NCBI GenBank assembly: GCA_016190245.1
Contig: JACPQY010000085.1
Location: forward strand, 62,001 to 126,000
Length of the DNA stretch: 64,000 bases
Source: Nitrospirota bacterium
GTDB taxonomy: Bacteria; JACPQY01
Reading direction: 5' to 3'
A model generated the notes under the pieces. The model ran no database searches and had not been told where the DNA came from. It worked only from the letters and a program-made list of their open reading frames with translations. A program made the translations under genes and the position numbers. Shown in pieces: positions 1 through 9,428 of the stretch (its first letter is position 1; every line of letters starts with the position of its first letter).

Positions 1-3000
1 GACGTTATTCCAACCCCAGCACTTCGCGCCGCCCCCCGAGGTGATCGCGCACGCGTGACTCCCGGTCGTGGAGATGGCCGTGAAAGTGTTTCCCCCGCTG
101 ACCGCGGCGGGCGTGTAGGTGTCCGTCGTGTTCCCGATCCCCAACTGGCCGTAGTAGTTGTCGCCCCAGCAATACGCGGCTCCATCGGAACGCAGCGCGC
201 ACGTGTTTTCGCTGCCCACGCTGATTGCCACGACATTCGCCAGCGAGCCCTGCACCTGCAAGGGCAGCTTCGAGCAGGCCACGCTCGAACAGGTCTCCGG
301 ACCCGTGTTGTTCCCGATCCCGAGTTCCCCCTGAGCGTTTCTGCCCCAGCACCAGACATACCCGTCGGCCTTGAGGGCGCAGGCGTGGGGCTCTTGGTTG
401 TTGGGCCCTGCGGAGATTGCCACCACAGCGGAGAGACCGCTCACCGTCACCGGAGTCGTGGAGGCGGTGGTCGTGCCGTTCCCGAGCTGACCGTACGTGT
501 TGCCCCCCCAGCATTTCACGGTACCGTTCCCCACCAGGGCGCACGAATAGTCATCCGCGGCAGAGCCTCCTGCGCTGAACCCCTGCACGGCCTGCGTGCT
601 CCACGTGTAGGCGCTCTTCTCCACCACGTTCGTGTCCACGTTCCCTGCCTGGTCCCGAGCGCGGATCACGAAGAAATAGCGAGTCCCCGAGTTCAGCGTC
701 GTGGCCGAGTAGGACGTGGCCCCTGCGGTCGTCGTATACGTCGTGGTGAAGTTGGAGGCGCACGCTCCGTAGGTCGTGTTCCGGCAGATGAGGTAGACGA
801 TGCTGCCCTGAGGAGTAAGCGCGTCTGTCGCCGCCGTCCACGTCAGGTCGATCTGGGTGGACGACACCATGCTCGCCGTGCCCGCACCGGCGAATGTCGG
901 TGCGATGCTGTCGTGGACGTACACCAGCCCGTTGGAGGAACCCGAAACGTTCCCGGCCGCGTCGGTCGCCTTGGCCGTGATCGTGTTCATCGCGTTGGCG
1001 GTCACGGCCGTCGTCGCCCCCACGGAGAACGATCCATTCACAGGCGCGCTCCCGGTCCCGATCAGGTTCCCGTCGTCGAATACCTGGATCGTCGCGTTGG
1101 CCTCCGCCCACCCCTTGATGGTGGGCTTGTCGTTGCTCGCGGGGCTGGAAGGAACCGTTTCCAGGTAAGTCGGGGCGTTGGGCGGCGTCGTGTCCACCAG
1201 GATCCCGTTCGAGGCCACCCATGCCCCGCTGTTCCCCACCGTGTCCCGCGCGCGAACGCAATTGTAGTATGTGACACCGTTGGCGAGGGTGAGACCGCCG
1301 GTTGCCCGACTCGTGACCAGCCCCACGTCGTTCGATGCGATTTTCTCTCCCTGGCAGTTCGGTGACACACTCAGGTTGTACTCGTAGCTCGCGATCCCGT
1401 TGGCATCCGTGAACCCGCTCCAGACCGCCGTCATACCCCAAGTCCCTTTCTGCGAGGCCACGTCATTAGGGCCGCCGTCCGTCACGAGCCCGCCGGAAGG
1501 CAGGAGATTGTCATGGAGATAGGTGAGCGTGTTCGAAACCGAAGATACATTCCCCGCGCTGTCGATAGCCTTGGCCGTGATCGCGCTCGACGTGTTGGAT
1601 GGCACGGGCGAGGAGGGCGTGATCCCGAACGACCCGTTGCTCCCCGCCCATCCGTCGTCGATAAAGACCCCATTGGCCAGAATCTGCACCTTCGCACCGG
1701 CCTCGGTGGTCCCCGACACCGTGGGTGTGGAGGAACCGCCGGAGCCCGAGGGGGTCAAGGATGACAGGGTGATCGTGGGAGGCGTCTTGTCGTTTGCGAC
1801 CGAGGTGGGGGCGCTCGTGTTGCCCGCGATGTCCGTAGCCGTCACGTAGATCCTGTCCGCGGCGTCTCCCTTGTTGTCACCGATCTCCACAGTGGAAAAC
1901 GAGCCGTCCGCATCCGCGGCCGCCTCCGCCAGCTTGCCCATCAGCAAGGCGTCCTCGTAGATCCCGACGATCGCGGCCCCCTCCACCGCACCAGACAGGC
2001 CATACACCTTGTCCGCCAGCCCCGGCGCTTGTTGCCCGACTATCACATACACCGCTTCGGGCGGGGCGGGAGCGGTTGTGTCCACGGTCCAGGCGTACGC
2101 CGCCACGGCCGACTCGTTGCCCGCGGGGTCCACAGCCTTGACCTGGAGCGTGTGGGAACCGTCGGCCAAACCGCTCAACACGTGGGGTGAGGTACAAGTG
2201 GAGAATGGGTCGCCGTCCAGAGAGCACGTCGCGGAGCAGTCGGCCTCGCTGCACGTGAACGCGAACGAGGCAGTAGAGGAGGCATCGAGCGCCGCGGGCT
2301 GGCTCTGGATGAGAGCAAGGGGAGCAACGGTATCGACTACCCAGTCATGCCGCGCGGGAGTGTCATCGGGGATGCCGAACTGTGTGGCACGCACCTCCAG
2401 TACATGGGCACCGGCTTGCGCCTCGACTGTGAAGGGGGTGGAACAGGCGGCAAACGGCGAGCCATCCAGCGAGCACTCGAAAAGACAGTCGATCCCCTGG
2501 CATGCGAAAGTGAACGTGAGAGAGGTCGCGTTGACGAACGGAGGCAGCCCCGGTCCCAGGATCGTATCCAGGGACAGGAATCGCTGGACGCCGCCCGATC
2601 CCTGGGTCCATTCCACCGCCGAAGGGAGTGCCTGGAGCGTCCCATACTCGTCCGCCGCGCGGACCTCGAGGCGGTGGTCTCCATCAGGCAGGGAAGCGAG
2701 TGGCAGAGTGTCCGAGCACGGCTCGGGCGGGGAACCGTCGAGGGAGCACAAGAAGACTGCGCCTGGATCATCGCTCAGCAGTTGAAAGACGTACCTCCCT
2801 CCTTCGGGCGCTGCCAGAATGATGCGGGACGAAGGTGACACCACATCGAGATCCGGCACCGGCTGCCAGGTGACGAAGGGCGCGAGGTGCTTGAGAGTTT
2901 GCAGCATCGCATCCCGCGCGGCGTTCGGTTCGGGAACGGAATTGGGATCCTCGGGCGAGGAGCCGACGACCAGTTCGAGGGCGCTCGAGTAGCCGTCGCC

Positions 3001-3576
3001 GTCGTGATCGGAGAAGTACATCCGCAGCTCGTCCAATGCGGCAGGTCCGTTCTCCACCGGCAGCCGCACGATGCCGACCACCCGGGCCAATTCGGCCGGA
3101 CTGCCCTGGCTGCCGAGGAGGATCGTGACACTGTCCGCCGTGAGAGGTAGTTCGGTAGGGGCGTGGACCCGAAGAGAGCACGCGGTTGATGCGGGGACCG
3201 GCGGACCCGACGCCGATGCAACGACAGGAGCGAGGGTCGGTCCGCAGGCGAGCCATGCCGACGCGTCCGCAACCGCTCCGCCCACCTCGACGCGGGCCCA
3301 CAGAGGGGAGGCGGCCGCGAGGAGGAAGGACTGCGGCGTGGTGAGACCGCTTTCGAGCTCCTGCCATGTGGGCGGGGCGGGGTCATCCTTTTGGCAGGAG
3401 AGCGCGAGGAAGATGGTGGCGGCGGCCAACAAAGAAGTCATTCGAGGTCGTACAACTGCGGCGGATCTCCTCACCCCAACCCTCCCCGCCTGTCCGGTCC
3501 GCCACGGCGGACGGACGGGCAGGTCCTCTTCGAGGAGAGGGGCTTGGGATAGTTGCGCACGACGACTTCGTTTCAT
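1..3576 (-). CDS. RCC1-repeat surface lipoprotein, partial (C-terminus beyond window)
   Basis: The frame is open for 1,192 codons from the ATG at 3576 to the window edge. The start lies five bases after the stop of the VWA gene and has AAGGAG eight bases upstream, so translation is probably coupled. A lipoprotein-type hydrophobic stretch follows an internal Met (codon 46, base 3441) and ends in Cys61; the codons before it carry a palindromic element. In order the protein shows Cys-paired 'CSLDG-PF-C' modules, Ig-like repeats beginning 'NDKTPPTITLSS', an FnIII-like stretch and RCC1 repeats ('CWG-N-GQLG') in the last 170 residues. It is a paralogue of the 1,680-residue gene at 17857. RCC1 propellers usually bind proteins; the role here is probably extracellular, but the partner is unknown. 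Confidence 0.85.
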   Translation of the reverse strand, partial: MKRSRRAQLSQAPLLEEDLPVRPPWRTGQAGRVGVRRSAAVVRPRMTSLLAAATIFLALSCQKDDPAPPTWQELESGLTTPQSFLLAAASPLWARVEVGGAVADASAWLACGPTLAPVVASASGPPVPASTACSLRVHAPTELPLTADSVTILLGSQGSPAELARVVGIVRLPVENGPAALDELRMYFSDHDGDGYSSALELVVGSSPEDPNSVPEPNAARDAMLQTLKHLAPFVTWQPVPDLDVVSPSSRIILAAPEGGRYVFQLLSDDPGAVFLCSLDGSPPEPCSDTLPLASLPDGDHRLEVRAADEYGTLQALPSAVEWTQGSGGVQRFLSLDTILGPGLPPFVNATSLTFTFACQGIDCLFECSLDGSPFAACSTPFTVEAQAGAHVLEVRATQFGIPDDTPARHDWVVDTVAPLALIQSQPAALDASSTASFAFTCSEADCSATCSLDGDPFSTCTSPHVLSGLADGSHTLQVKAVDPAGNESAVAAYAWTVDTTAPAPPEAVYVIVGQQAPGLADKVYGLSGAVEGAAIVGIYEDALLMGKLAEAAADADGSFSTVEIGDNKGDAADRIYVTATDIAGNTSAPTSVANDKTPPTITLSSLTPSGSGGSSTPTVSGTTEAGAKVQILANGVFIDDGWAGSNGSFGITPSSPVPSNTSSAITAKAIDSAGNVSSVSNTLTYLHDNLLPSGGLVTDGGPNDVASQKGTWGMTAVWSGFTDANGIASYEYNLSVSPNCQGEKIASNDVGLVTSRATGGLTLANGVTYYNCVRARDTVGNSGAWVASNGILVDTTPPNAPTYLETVPSSPASNDKPTIKGWAEANATIQVFDDGNLIGTGSAPVNGSFSVGATTAVTANAMNTITAKATDAAGNVSGSSNGLVYVHDSIAPTFAGAGTASMVSSTQIDLTWTAATDALTPQGSIVYLICRNTTYGACASNFTTTYTTTAGATSYSATTLNSGTRYFFVIRARDQAGNVDTNVVEKSAYTWSTQAVQGFSAGGSAADDYSCALVGNGTVKCWGGNTYGQLGNGTTTASTTPVTVSGLSAVVAISAGPNNQEPHACALKADGYVWCWGRNAQGELGIGNNTGPETCSSVACSKLPLQVQGSLANVVAISVGSENTCALRSDGAAYCWGDNYYGQLGIGNTTDTYTPAAVSGGNTFTAISTTGSHACAITSGGGAKCWGWNNV
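3476..3560. repeat. palindromic element inside the signal-peptide region of the RCC1 lipoprotein gene
   Basis: It contains the perfect stem GTCCGCC-ac-GGCGGAC and a second hairpin around CTCTTCGAGGAG, framed by CACCCCAACCC-type sequence as in the other multi-hairpin copies. It is translated as part of residues 6-34 of the lipoprotein, ahead of the hydrophobic core. Confidence 0.6.
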
Positions 3577-3581
3577 GTCGC

Positions 3582-6323
3582 TCACTCCTTCTTTGCGAGA
3601 TAGATGACCTTGACCGTCTGGCCGGGCTGCGGCGTGAGCTGGGAGCCCACGAACGAGATCGTGCGGGAGACGATGTCGTAGATGAATCCGTCCGTGCGCG
3701 TGACGGCGCCCGTCCCGCCGATCGTCACGCTGCGGCGCGCTTCGATGTCTTCAACGAAAACCCTGATCCGAGACGGGACAGCCGGACGGGCCAGCTTGAA
3801 CTGGCTGGCGGCGGTGCCGACCGCCTGCGAGATGAGACTCAACGTCGGCGCGAACGTGCCCGAGCAGATGGATGCCCACGCCCCTCCGGTGGCCTGGGCC
3901 ACTTCGATCACGGAGTTGCCTTCGTCGGCGCTCCCGTTGGTGCTGGAACATCCGCCGGCCGAGAAGGCATCGGCCGGATCCCCGGTGATCGCAAAGACTG
4001 TGGCCGCTTGCGCGGCTAAGAAATCGATAAAGAGCTGGGGTGAGGTAGCGCCGGCGGTGTAGGAATAAGTGTATGAGCCCTCCCAGGATTGGTCGATTTC
4101 ATCCGTTACGAGGATGACCACCAGCGACGCGCCGGACCGGCGGAAACCGGCGTTCTTCCCGTCTGTTACCCGCGAAGAGAGCGCCTCTCGGGCGGCCAGA
4201 AGGGGGCGCTCGAAGGCGGAGCCCCACGTGCCCGGCGTGCTGAGAGTGGCCCACTCCGACTTGGCGTTGGGCGTGGAGGGAGCGAGATACTTCGCGCCGG
4301 ATGCGAGCGACCGCAGGGCGCCGCAGTTGCCCGAGACGTCGCAGTCGGTCGTCGTCACGCCGAGGTGGTAGTCGAGGCCCATCGCCTGAAGCTGGGTGAA
4401 GAACGCGTCGAAGTTTGACGCCAGGTTCTTCTGCTCCTGCGACATGCTGCCCGAGTCATCAATGACCCACAGGATGTCCACCAGGTTCGAATTCACGACG
4501 ATCTGAGCCGCCTGGGCGGCGGTGAAGGTTTCTACGTATCGAGTCAGGGTCGTGGACGCCCCCGTGGCGGCGCCGACCGACTGGAACATTTCGTCGGATA
4601 GCGTGTTGAAATCGTCGAAGGGCGCCGCCGCAATCGCGTGCGCGTTCTTGCCGTCCTTCCGAGTCGCGCTCCCGATCACGGCGACGAAATCGGATGCGAG
4701 TCGGCCGGTCTTGGGATCCGAAGGCACGTTCGGGAGCGTCACATCGGCGTCGCCGGCGCTTGCGCCCAGGACGGCGGCGAGCTGGGCCACCACGCTCTCC
4801 AGGCTGCGGTCGCTCGCGAAAGAGAGGAAATACGTGGAGAGGCTCATGGGGTCGCCCTCTGCGCTCGTGGCGGCGAAAGCGGTCACCGTGCTCAGGGAGA
4901 GCGACGAATCGGCCGGGATGAGGGTGCCGTTCACCGTGGCCTGTTTGGGCATGCCCGCCGCGAGTTGGGAGGCCGCCTGGTTCGGCGGAAACGCCGAGAG
5001 CAGATAGGCCCCGCGAACCCCGCCCTCGCGGTGGAAGAACAGCGCCGTCACATCCCCTTCGACGGGTACGGCCGAATAGCTTTCCGGGAGGGCCACAGCA
5101 AGGTCGCCGGAGGGGTGGGTGCTCTGTCGCGGCAGAATATCGGAATCGGTCGAGATGACGGGAAGGGCCTCGACAAACGTCGCCTCCGAGTCGCCGGCCC
5201 CCGAGTTGGAGGCGGAACCGCCCGCCGGCTCGAACAGGTCGGGGGATTCCGGCATCGGGTCCCGGGGCGGCGCGGGATCGGTCCAGCAGAGCCGCTCATC
5301 CCGGCCCTCGATCAGCGCGCAGCCGCTGCAATCGTCCGCAAAGACGAGGCGGAAGGTGTTGAGCGATTCGACCGCGAGCGTACCCGCGTGGGGCATTCGG
5401 GGCCGGTCGTGACAGAGACCTGTCCGAATCCCTTCGAAGCGAATCGCGATCCGGCCCGGCGATGAAGTGAGCAGCGCCAGACGGGTGCCGCCCACCTCGA
5501 CCTCTCCGTCGGTTGCGAGTACGGCCGGCGTCTCCGACCGGCGCGATTCGATGCTCGCGCGCAGGGCCGTCGCGTCAGGTTGGGTCTCCACCAACCAGGA
5601 TGCCTCGGAGGCCACGAAATCGGAGTCCATCCCCCAAGTCCGCCATCGGAAGGACTCGCGCAGCGGCCGGTATTCGTTGAGGAGGCCGGTGAGTTCGCGT
5701 TCGGCCTCCATCCGATACTCTTCTCCCGGCCGGTAGGTGCTGTGGAGGGTTTGCTCCCCTTCCACCGTATGACGGGCGAACGGCGTGTCCTCAACCCACC
5801 CATTCCATTCGTACTCTGCGGAGTAGTTTCCGAGATGGAAATCTCCGCTGACACGGATCTCGCCGTCGTACCGGATGGGGAGGTCGCCGACGGCGGTGCC
5901 GCAGCCCCCCTTGAGACGCAAATCGATCCGCCCCGTCGGATATTCGGATGCATCCGCCACGCGGGGGCAACGGGCCTCATCCTGCCGGCGCAGCGCGCGC
6001 AGCGGAACCCGGTCGGAGGCATCGCGCGTCACTCCGAGAATCGGCAGTCCGCCGAACAGCGAGGGCGCTTCCTGACCGAATCCCGACAGGTCAACGGGCG
6101 TCTCCACGGATCCTAGCGACCAGTACTGAACCGCTGCGGGGAGGTGGCTGACAGCCCAGGCGGTGAGCGCGGCGAGCGCCTCCCGGTCGTTCGAGAGTTC
6201 GGCGACGGGCCAGGATTCGATCAGCGCATCCGGTGTGGGGCGGCGGTCGGGGGAGGGACTCCCGGTACAGGCTGCCAGAAAACTCATGGAGGCGAAGCAC
6301 AGAAATGGTCGGCGCACAGTCAT
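3582..6323 (-). CDS. von Willebrand factor A domain lipoprotein
   Basis: This is a 913-residue protein with a short signal peptide and lipobox (LAAC, Cys19), so it is probably lipid-anchored in the envelope. A VWA domain begins near residue 615. Its MIDAS motif DxSxS starts at Asp622 (IDDSGSMS) and the strand ends with 'VVILVTDE', so metal-dependent ligand binding is likely. The first 600 residues have no family I recognise. The start overlaps the stop of the upstream lipoprotein gene (ATGA), and the stop is five bases from the next start. This makes it the middle gene of a three-gene operon for exported proteins. Confidence 0.85.
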   Translation of the reverse strand: MTVRRPFLCFASMSFLAACTGSPSPDRRPTPDALIESWPVAELSNDREALAALTAWAVSHLPAAVQYWSLGSVETPVDLSGFGQEAPSLFGGLPILGVTRDASDRVPLRALRRQDEARCPRVADASEYPTGRIDLRLKGGCGTAVGDLPIRYDGEIRVSGDFHLGNYSAEYEWNGWVEDTPFARHTVEGEQTLHSTYRPGEEYRMEAERELTGLLNEYRPLRESFRWRTWGMDSDFVASEASWLVETQPDATALRASIESRRSETPAVLATDGEVEVGGTRLALLTSSPGRIAIRFEGIRTGLCHDRPRMPHAGTLAVESLNTFRLVFADDCSGCALIEGRDERLCWTDPAPPRDPMPESPDLFEPAGGSASNSGAGDSEATFVEALPVISTDSDILPRQSTHPSGDLAVALPESYSAVPVEGDVTALFFHREGGVRGAYLLSAFPPNQAASQLAAGMPKQATVNGTLIPADSSLSLSTVTAFAATSAEGDPMSLSTYFLSFASDRSLESVVAQLAAVLGASAGDADVTLPNVPSDPKTGRLASDFVAVIGSATRKDGKNAHAIAAAPFDDFNTLSDEMFQSVGAATGASTTLTRYVETFTAAQAAQIVVNSNLVDILWVIDDSGSMSQEQKNLASNFDAFFTQLQAMGLDYHLGVTTTDCDVSGNCGALRSLASGAKYLAPSTPNAKSEWATLSTPGTWGSAFERPLLAAREALSSRVTDGKNAGFRRSGASLVVILVTDEIDQSWEGSYTYSYTAGATSPQLFIDFLAAQAATVFAITGDPADAFSAGGCSSTNGSADEGNSVIEVAQATGGAWASICSGTFAPTLSLISQAVGTAASQFKLARPAVPSRIRVFVEDIEARRSVTIGGTGAVTRTDGFIYDIVSRTISFVGSQLTPQPGQTVKVIYLAKKE

Positions 6324-8785
6324 GATTCCAGCCGGACGGCATCAATGAGAACGACGGTGTCGTACACCCTGTCGCCACCGTCTTTGACTTCGAAGATCAG
6401 CGTGGCACCCTGATTTCGAGCCGCCTCGGGCAGTGGGGCCGACACCGTGGTCCACTCCGTCGCGAAGACCGTGTGGTCGCCGCCCTCCAGGTCCAGGCCC
6501 ATCACCGGGGCCCACGAGCCCCCGTCCGTCGTTATCGAGGTCAGAGTGGTCTTTGCGCCCGCCACGTCCAATGAGGCTTCGAAGGTGTCCCGGTAGGGCG
6601 ACCCGACGAACTCAAGAGGCTCTTCGGAGACGAGCCGGTAGTCAAAAACGAGCTTCGTCGAACCCGGCGATACGCAGAAGGGCTGGCTGAGGCGGCTGGT
6701 CGCACCGTCCGCGGCTTTTTCCCCGGTGCTCACGAACGCCATGTAGCGGCCATCCTTCGAGGTGAGGGATCCCACGCGCGTGACAACCTGCACGTCGCCC
6801 TCCGGGTCCCATCCGCCGGCCGTTCCGTCTTCGAACGAGGCGTTGTTGAAGCCGTCGGCGGTGATTGTGACACTAGTGTCACCCGCAACTAACAGTGTGG
6901 CCGGATGGGGCTCGGGTTCAGGGGAACAGACCGCATCGGTCGGCCCGATCGTTCGGGTCACGAAATCGTACACCTCGCCCAACTTGGAACCCTTGAGGAA
7001 CTCGCCGAAGACGGAGCGGACAACCGGGCCGTCGTAGCAGGTGCTGACGACCTCGCTGTAGCCGAGGTAGCCGGTCGTGCCGGCATTGATGAATCCGTTC
7101 GGCAAGGAACCTCCGTAGTAGCTGCGGCAGGACCCGTTGAAGACGAGAGAGTTGGGACGCGAGGGCCCGTAGGAGGCGGCGAAGCCGGGGGAGATGGCGT
7201 AGTAGGTCAACTGCGGAAGGCTGATTACCTTCCCGCCCAGGATTTCGCTCGCATACTGGGTTTCCCGATCGGGGCTCTTGGGCGTCCCGGACAGCGCGAT
7301 CGAGACAACGACGTCCGCTGGATCTGGATCACTCGGGCACACTTTCATGTTCCCCGGTTTGCCGCAGTAAGCATCACCATGGGTGTCCAAGACAACGATG
7401 TCGTAGTCCTTCATCGTCTTGAGCGTGTCGATTCCGGCGTCCTGGTTGTACACGCGGTGTGCTTCGAAAACGGGGCACTTGTGCCCCTCGATCATGGAGT
7501 GCACCTCATCGTACGCGGCGGCCGGCAGGCGATCGCCTTGGTCACGAAATGCGGAGGCGACGAGGACTTTCGGGTTGGTCAGCGCCGCCCGCTCGGACGA
7601 TCGGGCTGGCTGACGCTTGTATCGAATCGGATCGGGGCGCCGCTTCTCGTCGGGTTTGGGGGGCGCGGGGGCCGCGGGCGGTTCAGGCGCCGGTTTGGGA
7701 GCGCAGTTGACTCGCACCGGGCCGACTTTCGTCTTGAACGAGCCTCCACAGAATCCGTGCCTGCCACTGTCGAGCAAGTAGCTGTACGTGTCACCACTCG
7801 AGGAGGCCTCGACCACGTTGGGCTGTTTTTTCAGCCATTCCGCCACCTGCCGGGCCGCCTCTTCATCGCCAGCTTCCACCCGCAGCTTCTCGTACATCGT
7901 TCCTGCTTGGCCTTCGATCTCCCAGCTCCGCGCCCACTGCTCCTCCGTCCACGGCACGTACACTTGGGGCCCGAAAACCTCCGAATAGGCCCGGAACGAG
8001 CCGGCGCCCTCGCGTCCGCCCGAGACCGCGATTCGAAACCGCGCCCGCCCCTCGACGGTCTCGCGCAGGGTGGTCTTGTTGCTGAAGACGGCGTCCTTGG
8101 GGATGGAATCGGAGTGCTCCTTCTTGCCGTCGTCGAAAAGCTCGGCGATCGTTTCGATCGCCTCGTTGCCCTCGTTCACGCGCACGACTTCCACGCGATC
8201 GATCATGACGCCTTTGGCTTCCTGGATTCCGATCCGGATCAGAACCTCCTCGGGCTGGTCGGTCATGAGAACCGTCTCGGAGAGGTCGGGGTAGCTGATG
8301 AAGTCCACCTCGGTGGTGCGGATGACCCACAGCACCACGGAGCCCGTGTTGGCCGCCGCGTCCCAAGCCGTGATGGTGATCCGGTTGTCGCCCGGCTCCA
8401 GATGAATCCCGCGGGCCTCCCAGTGAAGGCCGAAGGGCTCTGGACGGACGTCCGCGATCCCTTGTCCCCCTCGATCGCTCTCCCACTTCACGCGGACGAC
8501 GGCCCGATCATCGCCGGCCGAGCCGGTCAGGTCGAGGGTGGGTTCGCGCGTCGAGTACCCCTCGACGTGTTCGGGTCGGATGGGCTCCGAGACCGATACG
8601 GAGGGACCCTGAGTATCTCGATCGGGGGCCTGCACCTCGGCCTCAGCCCGACCTCGCATCCGGTCCCATCCCGATTCGATCTGGTCGCACCCGGCGACCA
8701 GTGCGCCGTGGGCCGCGAGCAACAGGATCGCGAGCAGGCGGCCAAGAAAACGCGGCCGGATCTCAGTCCATCGGCGTCGCCCCAC
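6320..8785 (-). CDS. lipoprotein with possible caspase-like (clan CD) peptidase domain
   Basis: I chose the GTG at 8785 because GGAGGAGG lies just upstream and a signal peptide with Cys33 (LVAGC) follows directly, giving 821 residues. The frame stays open further upstream, but that part overlaps hicBA. After a Pro-rich linker (around residue 400) comes an alpha/beta segment with 'VVLDTHGD' (His469) and 'FNGSCRS' (Cys553). A His-Gly followed by a Cys after a hydrophobic strand is the usual pattern of clan CD peptidases such as caspases and gingipains. The C-terminal 190 residues look like a galactose-binding or choice-of-anchor sandwich ('NASFEDG-GGW'). The peptidase assignment is inference from motif spacing. 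Confidence 0.65.
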   Translation of the reverse strand: MGRRRWTEIRPRFLGRLLAILLLAAHGALVAGCDQIESGWDRMRGRAEAEVQAPDRDTQGPSVSVSEPIRPEHVEGYSTREPTLDLTGSAGDDRAVVRVKWESDRGGQGIADVRPEPFGLHWEARGIHLEPGDNRITITAWDAAANTGSVVLWVIRTTEVDFISYPDLSETVLMTDQPEEVLIRIGIQEAKGVMIDRVEVVRVNEGNEAIETIAELFDDGKKEHSDSIPKDAVFSNKTTLRETVEGRARFRIAVSGGREGAGSFRAYSEVFGPQVYVPWTEEQWARSWEIEGQAGTMYEKLRVEAGDEEAARQVAEWLKKQPNVVEASSSGDTYSYLLDSGRHGFCGGSFKTKVGPVRVNCAPKPAPEPPAAPAPPKPDEKRRPDPIRYKRQPARSSERAALTNPKVLVASAFRDQGDRLPAAAYDEVHSMIEGHKCPVFEAHRVYNQDAGIDTLKTMKDYDIVVLDTHGDAYCGKPGNMKVCPSDPDPADVVVSIALSGTPKSPDRETQYASEILGGKVISLPQLTYYAISPGFAASYGPSRPNSLVFNGSCRSYYGGSLPNGFINAGTTGYLGYSEVVSTCYDGPVVRSVFGEFLKGSKLGEVYDFVTRTIGPTDAVCSPEPEPHPATLLVAGDTSVTITADGFNNASFEDGTAGGWDPEGDVQVVTRVGSLTSKDGRYMAFVSTGEKAADGATSRLSQPFCVSPGSTKLVFDYRLVSEEPLEFVGSPYRDTFEASLDVAGAKTTLTSITTDGGSWAPVMGLDLEGGDHTVFATEWTTVSAPLPEAARNQGATLIFEVKDGGDRVYDTVVLIDAVRLES

Positions 8786-8836
8786 CCCCTGCCCTCCTCC
8801 ACCCAGGCCCGAATTGCCGCCCGTGGCGCGTGGTGG

Positions 8837-8849
8837 TACGATTCTCTTC
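8837..8849 (+). promoter_or_regulatory. -10 box directly upstream of hicB
   Basis: TACGAT lies seven bases before the GTG and no Shine-Dalgarno sequence is present. This matches the leaderless arrangement seen at other genes in the window. Confidence 0.4.
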
Positions 8850-9065
8850 GTGGCAAGAAAGCGGGAAACCTTTCGCGCGACGTTCGTAAAGGACGGCAAG
8901 TGGTGGGTAGCCTGGACGGATGACGTGCCCGGTGCCCTCACGCAGGGCGCAACTCTGGCAGAGGCTCGCGAGAACCTGAGGGACGCCATTCGACTCATGC
9001 TTGAGCCCCTCGACTTGACCCGGCTGCCCAAGCGGGACGTCCGCGTCGAAACGATCTCCGTTTGA
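8850..9065 (+). CDS. hicB: HicB-family antitoxin
   Basis: About 71 residues with the HicB fold pattern 'F-KDGKWWVAW-DDVPGALTQG-TLAEARENLRDAI'. HicB neutralises the HicA mRNA interferase and often autoregulates. The GTG at 8850 is preferred because the family begins close to the first strand (RETFRATF) and a -10 box precedes it; an in-frame ATG at 8814 would add 12 residues. The gene is divergent from the lipoprotein gene at 8785 and overlaps hicA by a few bases. Confidence 0.8.
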   Translation: MARKRETFRATFVKDGKWWVAWTDDVPGALTQGATLAEARENLRDAIRLMLEPLDLTRLPKRDVRVETISV

Positions 9066-9253
9066 AGCGCCGCGAGTTGATCCGTCATCTCGAAAGCCAC
9101 GGGTGTGCGCTGATCCGAGAGGGAGCCAAGCACAGCCGGTACGTGAATCTCGCCGACCCTCGACGCCAGACTTCGGTGCCGAGGCACCGAGAAATCGCCG
9201 ACCTCCTCGCGGTCAAGATCTGCCGCCAGCTCGGCGTTCCGGATATCCGGTAG
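9062..9253 (+). CDS. hicA: HicA-family mRNA interferase toxin
   Basis: A 63-residue protein with the dsRBD-like HicA pattern 'RRELIRHLESHGC-REGAKHSRYV', including the conserved catalytic His (His24). It starts at a TTG that overlaps the hicB stop (TTGA), so the pair is translationally coupled. HicA cleaves mRNA when free of HicB. Antitoxin-first order is less common than hicA-hicB but is known in the family. Confidence 0.85.
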   Translation: MKRRELIRHLESHGCALIREGAKHSRYVNLADPRRQTSVPRHREIADLLAVKICRQLGVPDIR

Positions 9254-9293
9254 TCGGAACCTCCGCTCTCCTCCATCTGCGCGCCTCGCCTTC

Positions 9294-9340
9294 CGCCCCA
9301 TGCAATGCGGCCGGTTCTGGTCCATCGTCAAGCTCTGACC
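9294..9340. repeat. dispersed 47-bp repeat, copy 1
   Basis: The segment running from CGCCCCA to AAGCTCTGACC recurs with few differences at 17366-17413. Neither copy is coding. Confidence 0.6.
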
Positions 9341-9368
9341 TCAAAGTTCAGCTCCTGCATTGTCCGAA

Positions 9369-9396
9369 GCTGACAGCTGATCGCTGACCGCTGAAG
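9369..9396. repeat. tandem heptamer array (4 units of GCTGANN)
   Basis: Four consecutive 7-bp units read GCTGACA, GCTGATC, GCTGACC and GCTGAAG, immediately downstream of the minus-strand gene that ends at 9429. Confidence 0.7.
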
Positions 9397-9428
9397 GCCT
9401 ACAGGATTCAGTACCTGCTTCATTCTCC

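Noticed and set aside
55-1365. A plus-strand frame over the window's first kilobase
   Set aside because: The minus strand reads RCC1 and Ig-like repeats continuously to the edge; the plus frame is its complement.
6905-8923. A 672-codon plus-strand frame opposite the lipoprotein gene
   Set aside because: It is antisense to a gene with signal peptide, Shine-Dalgarno and coupling. Its protein is Arg/Gly/His-rich without any family pattern; long antisense frames are usual at this G+C content.
8786-9331. Upstream extension of the caspase-like lipoprotein to 9331
   Set aside because: The extra 182 codons overlap hicBA and precede the true signal peptide, which has its own Shine-Dalgarno and GTG at 8785.
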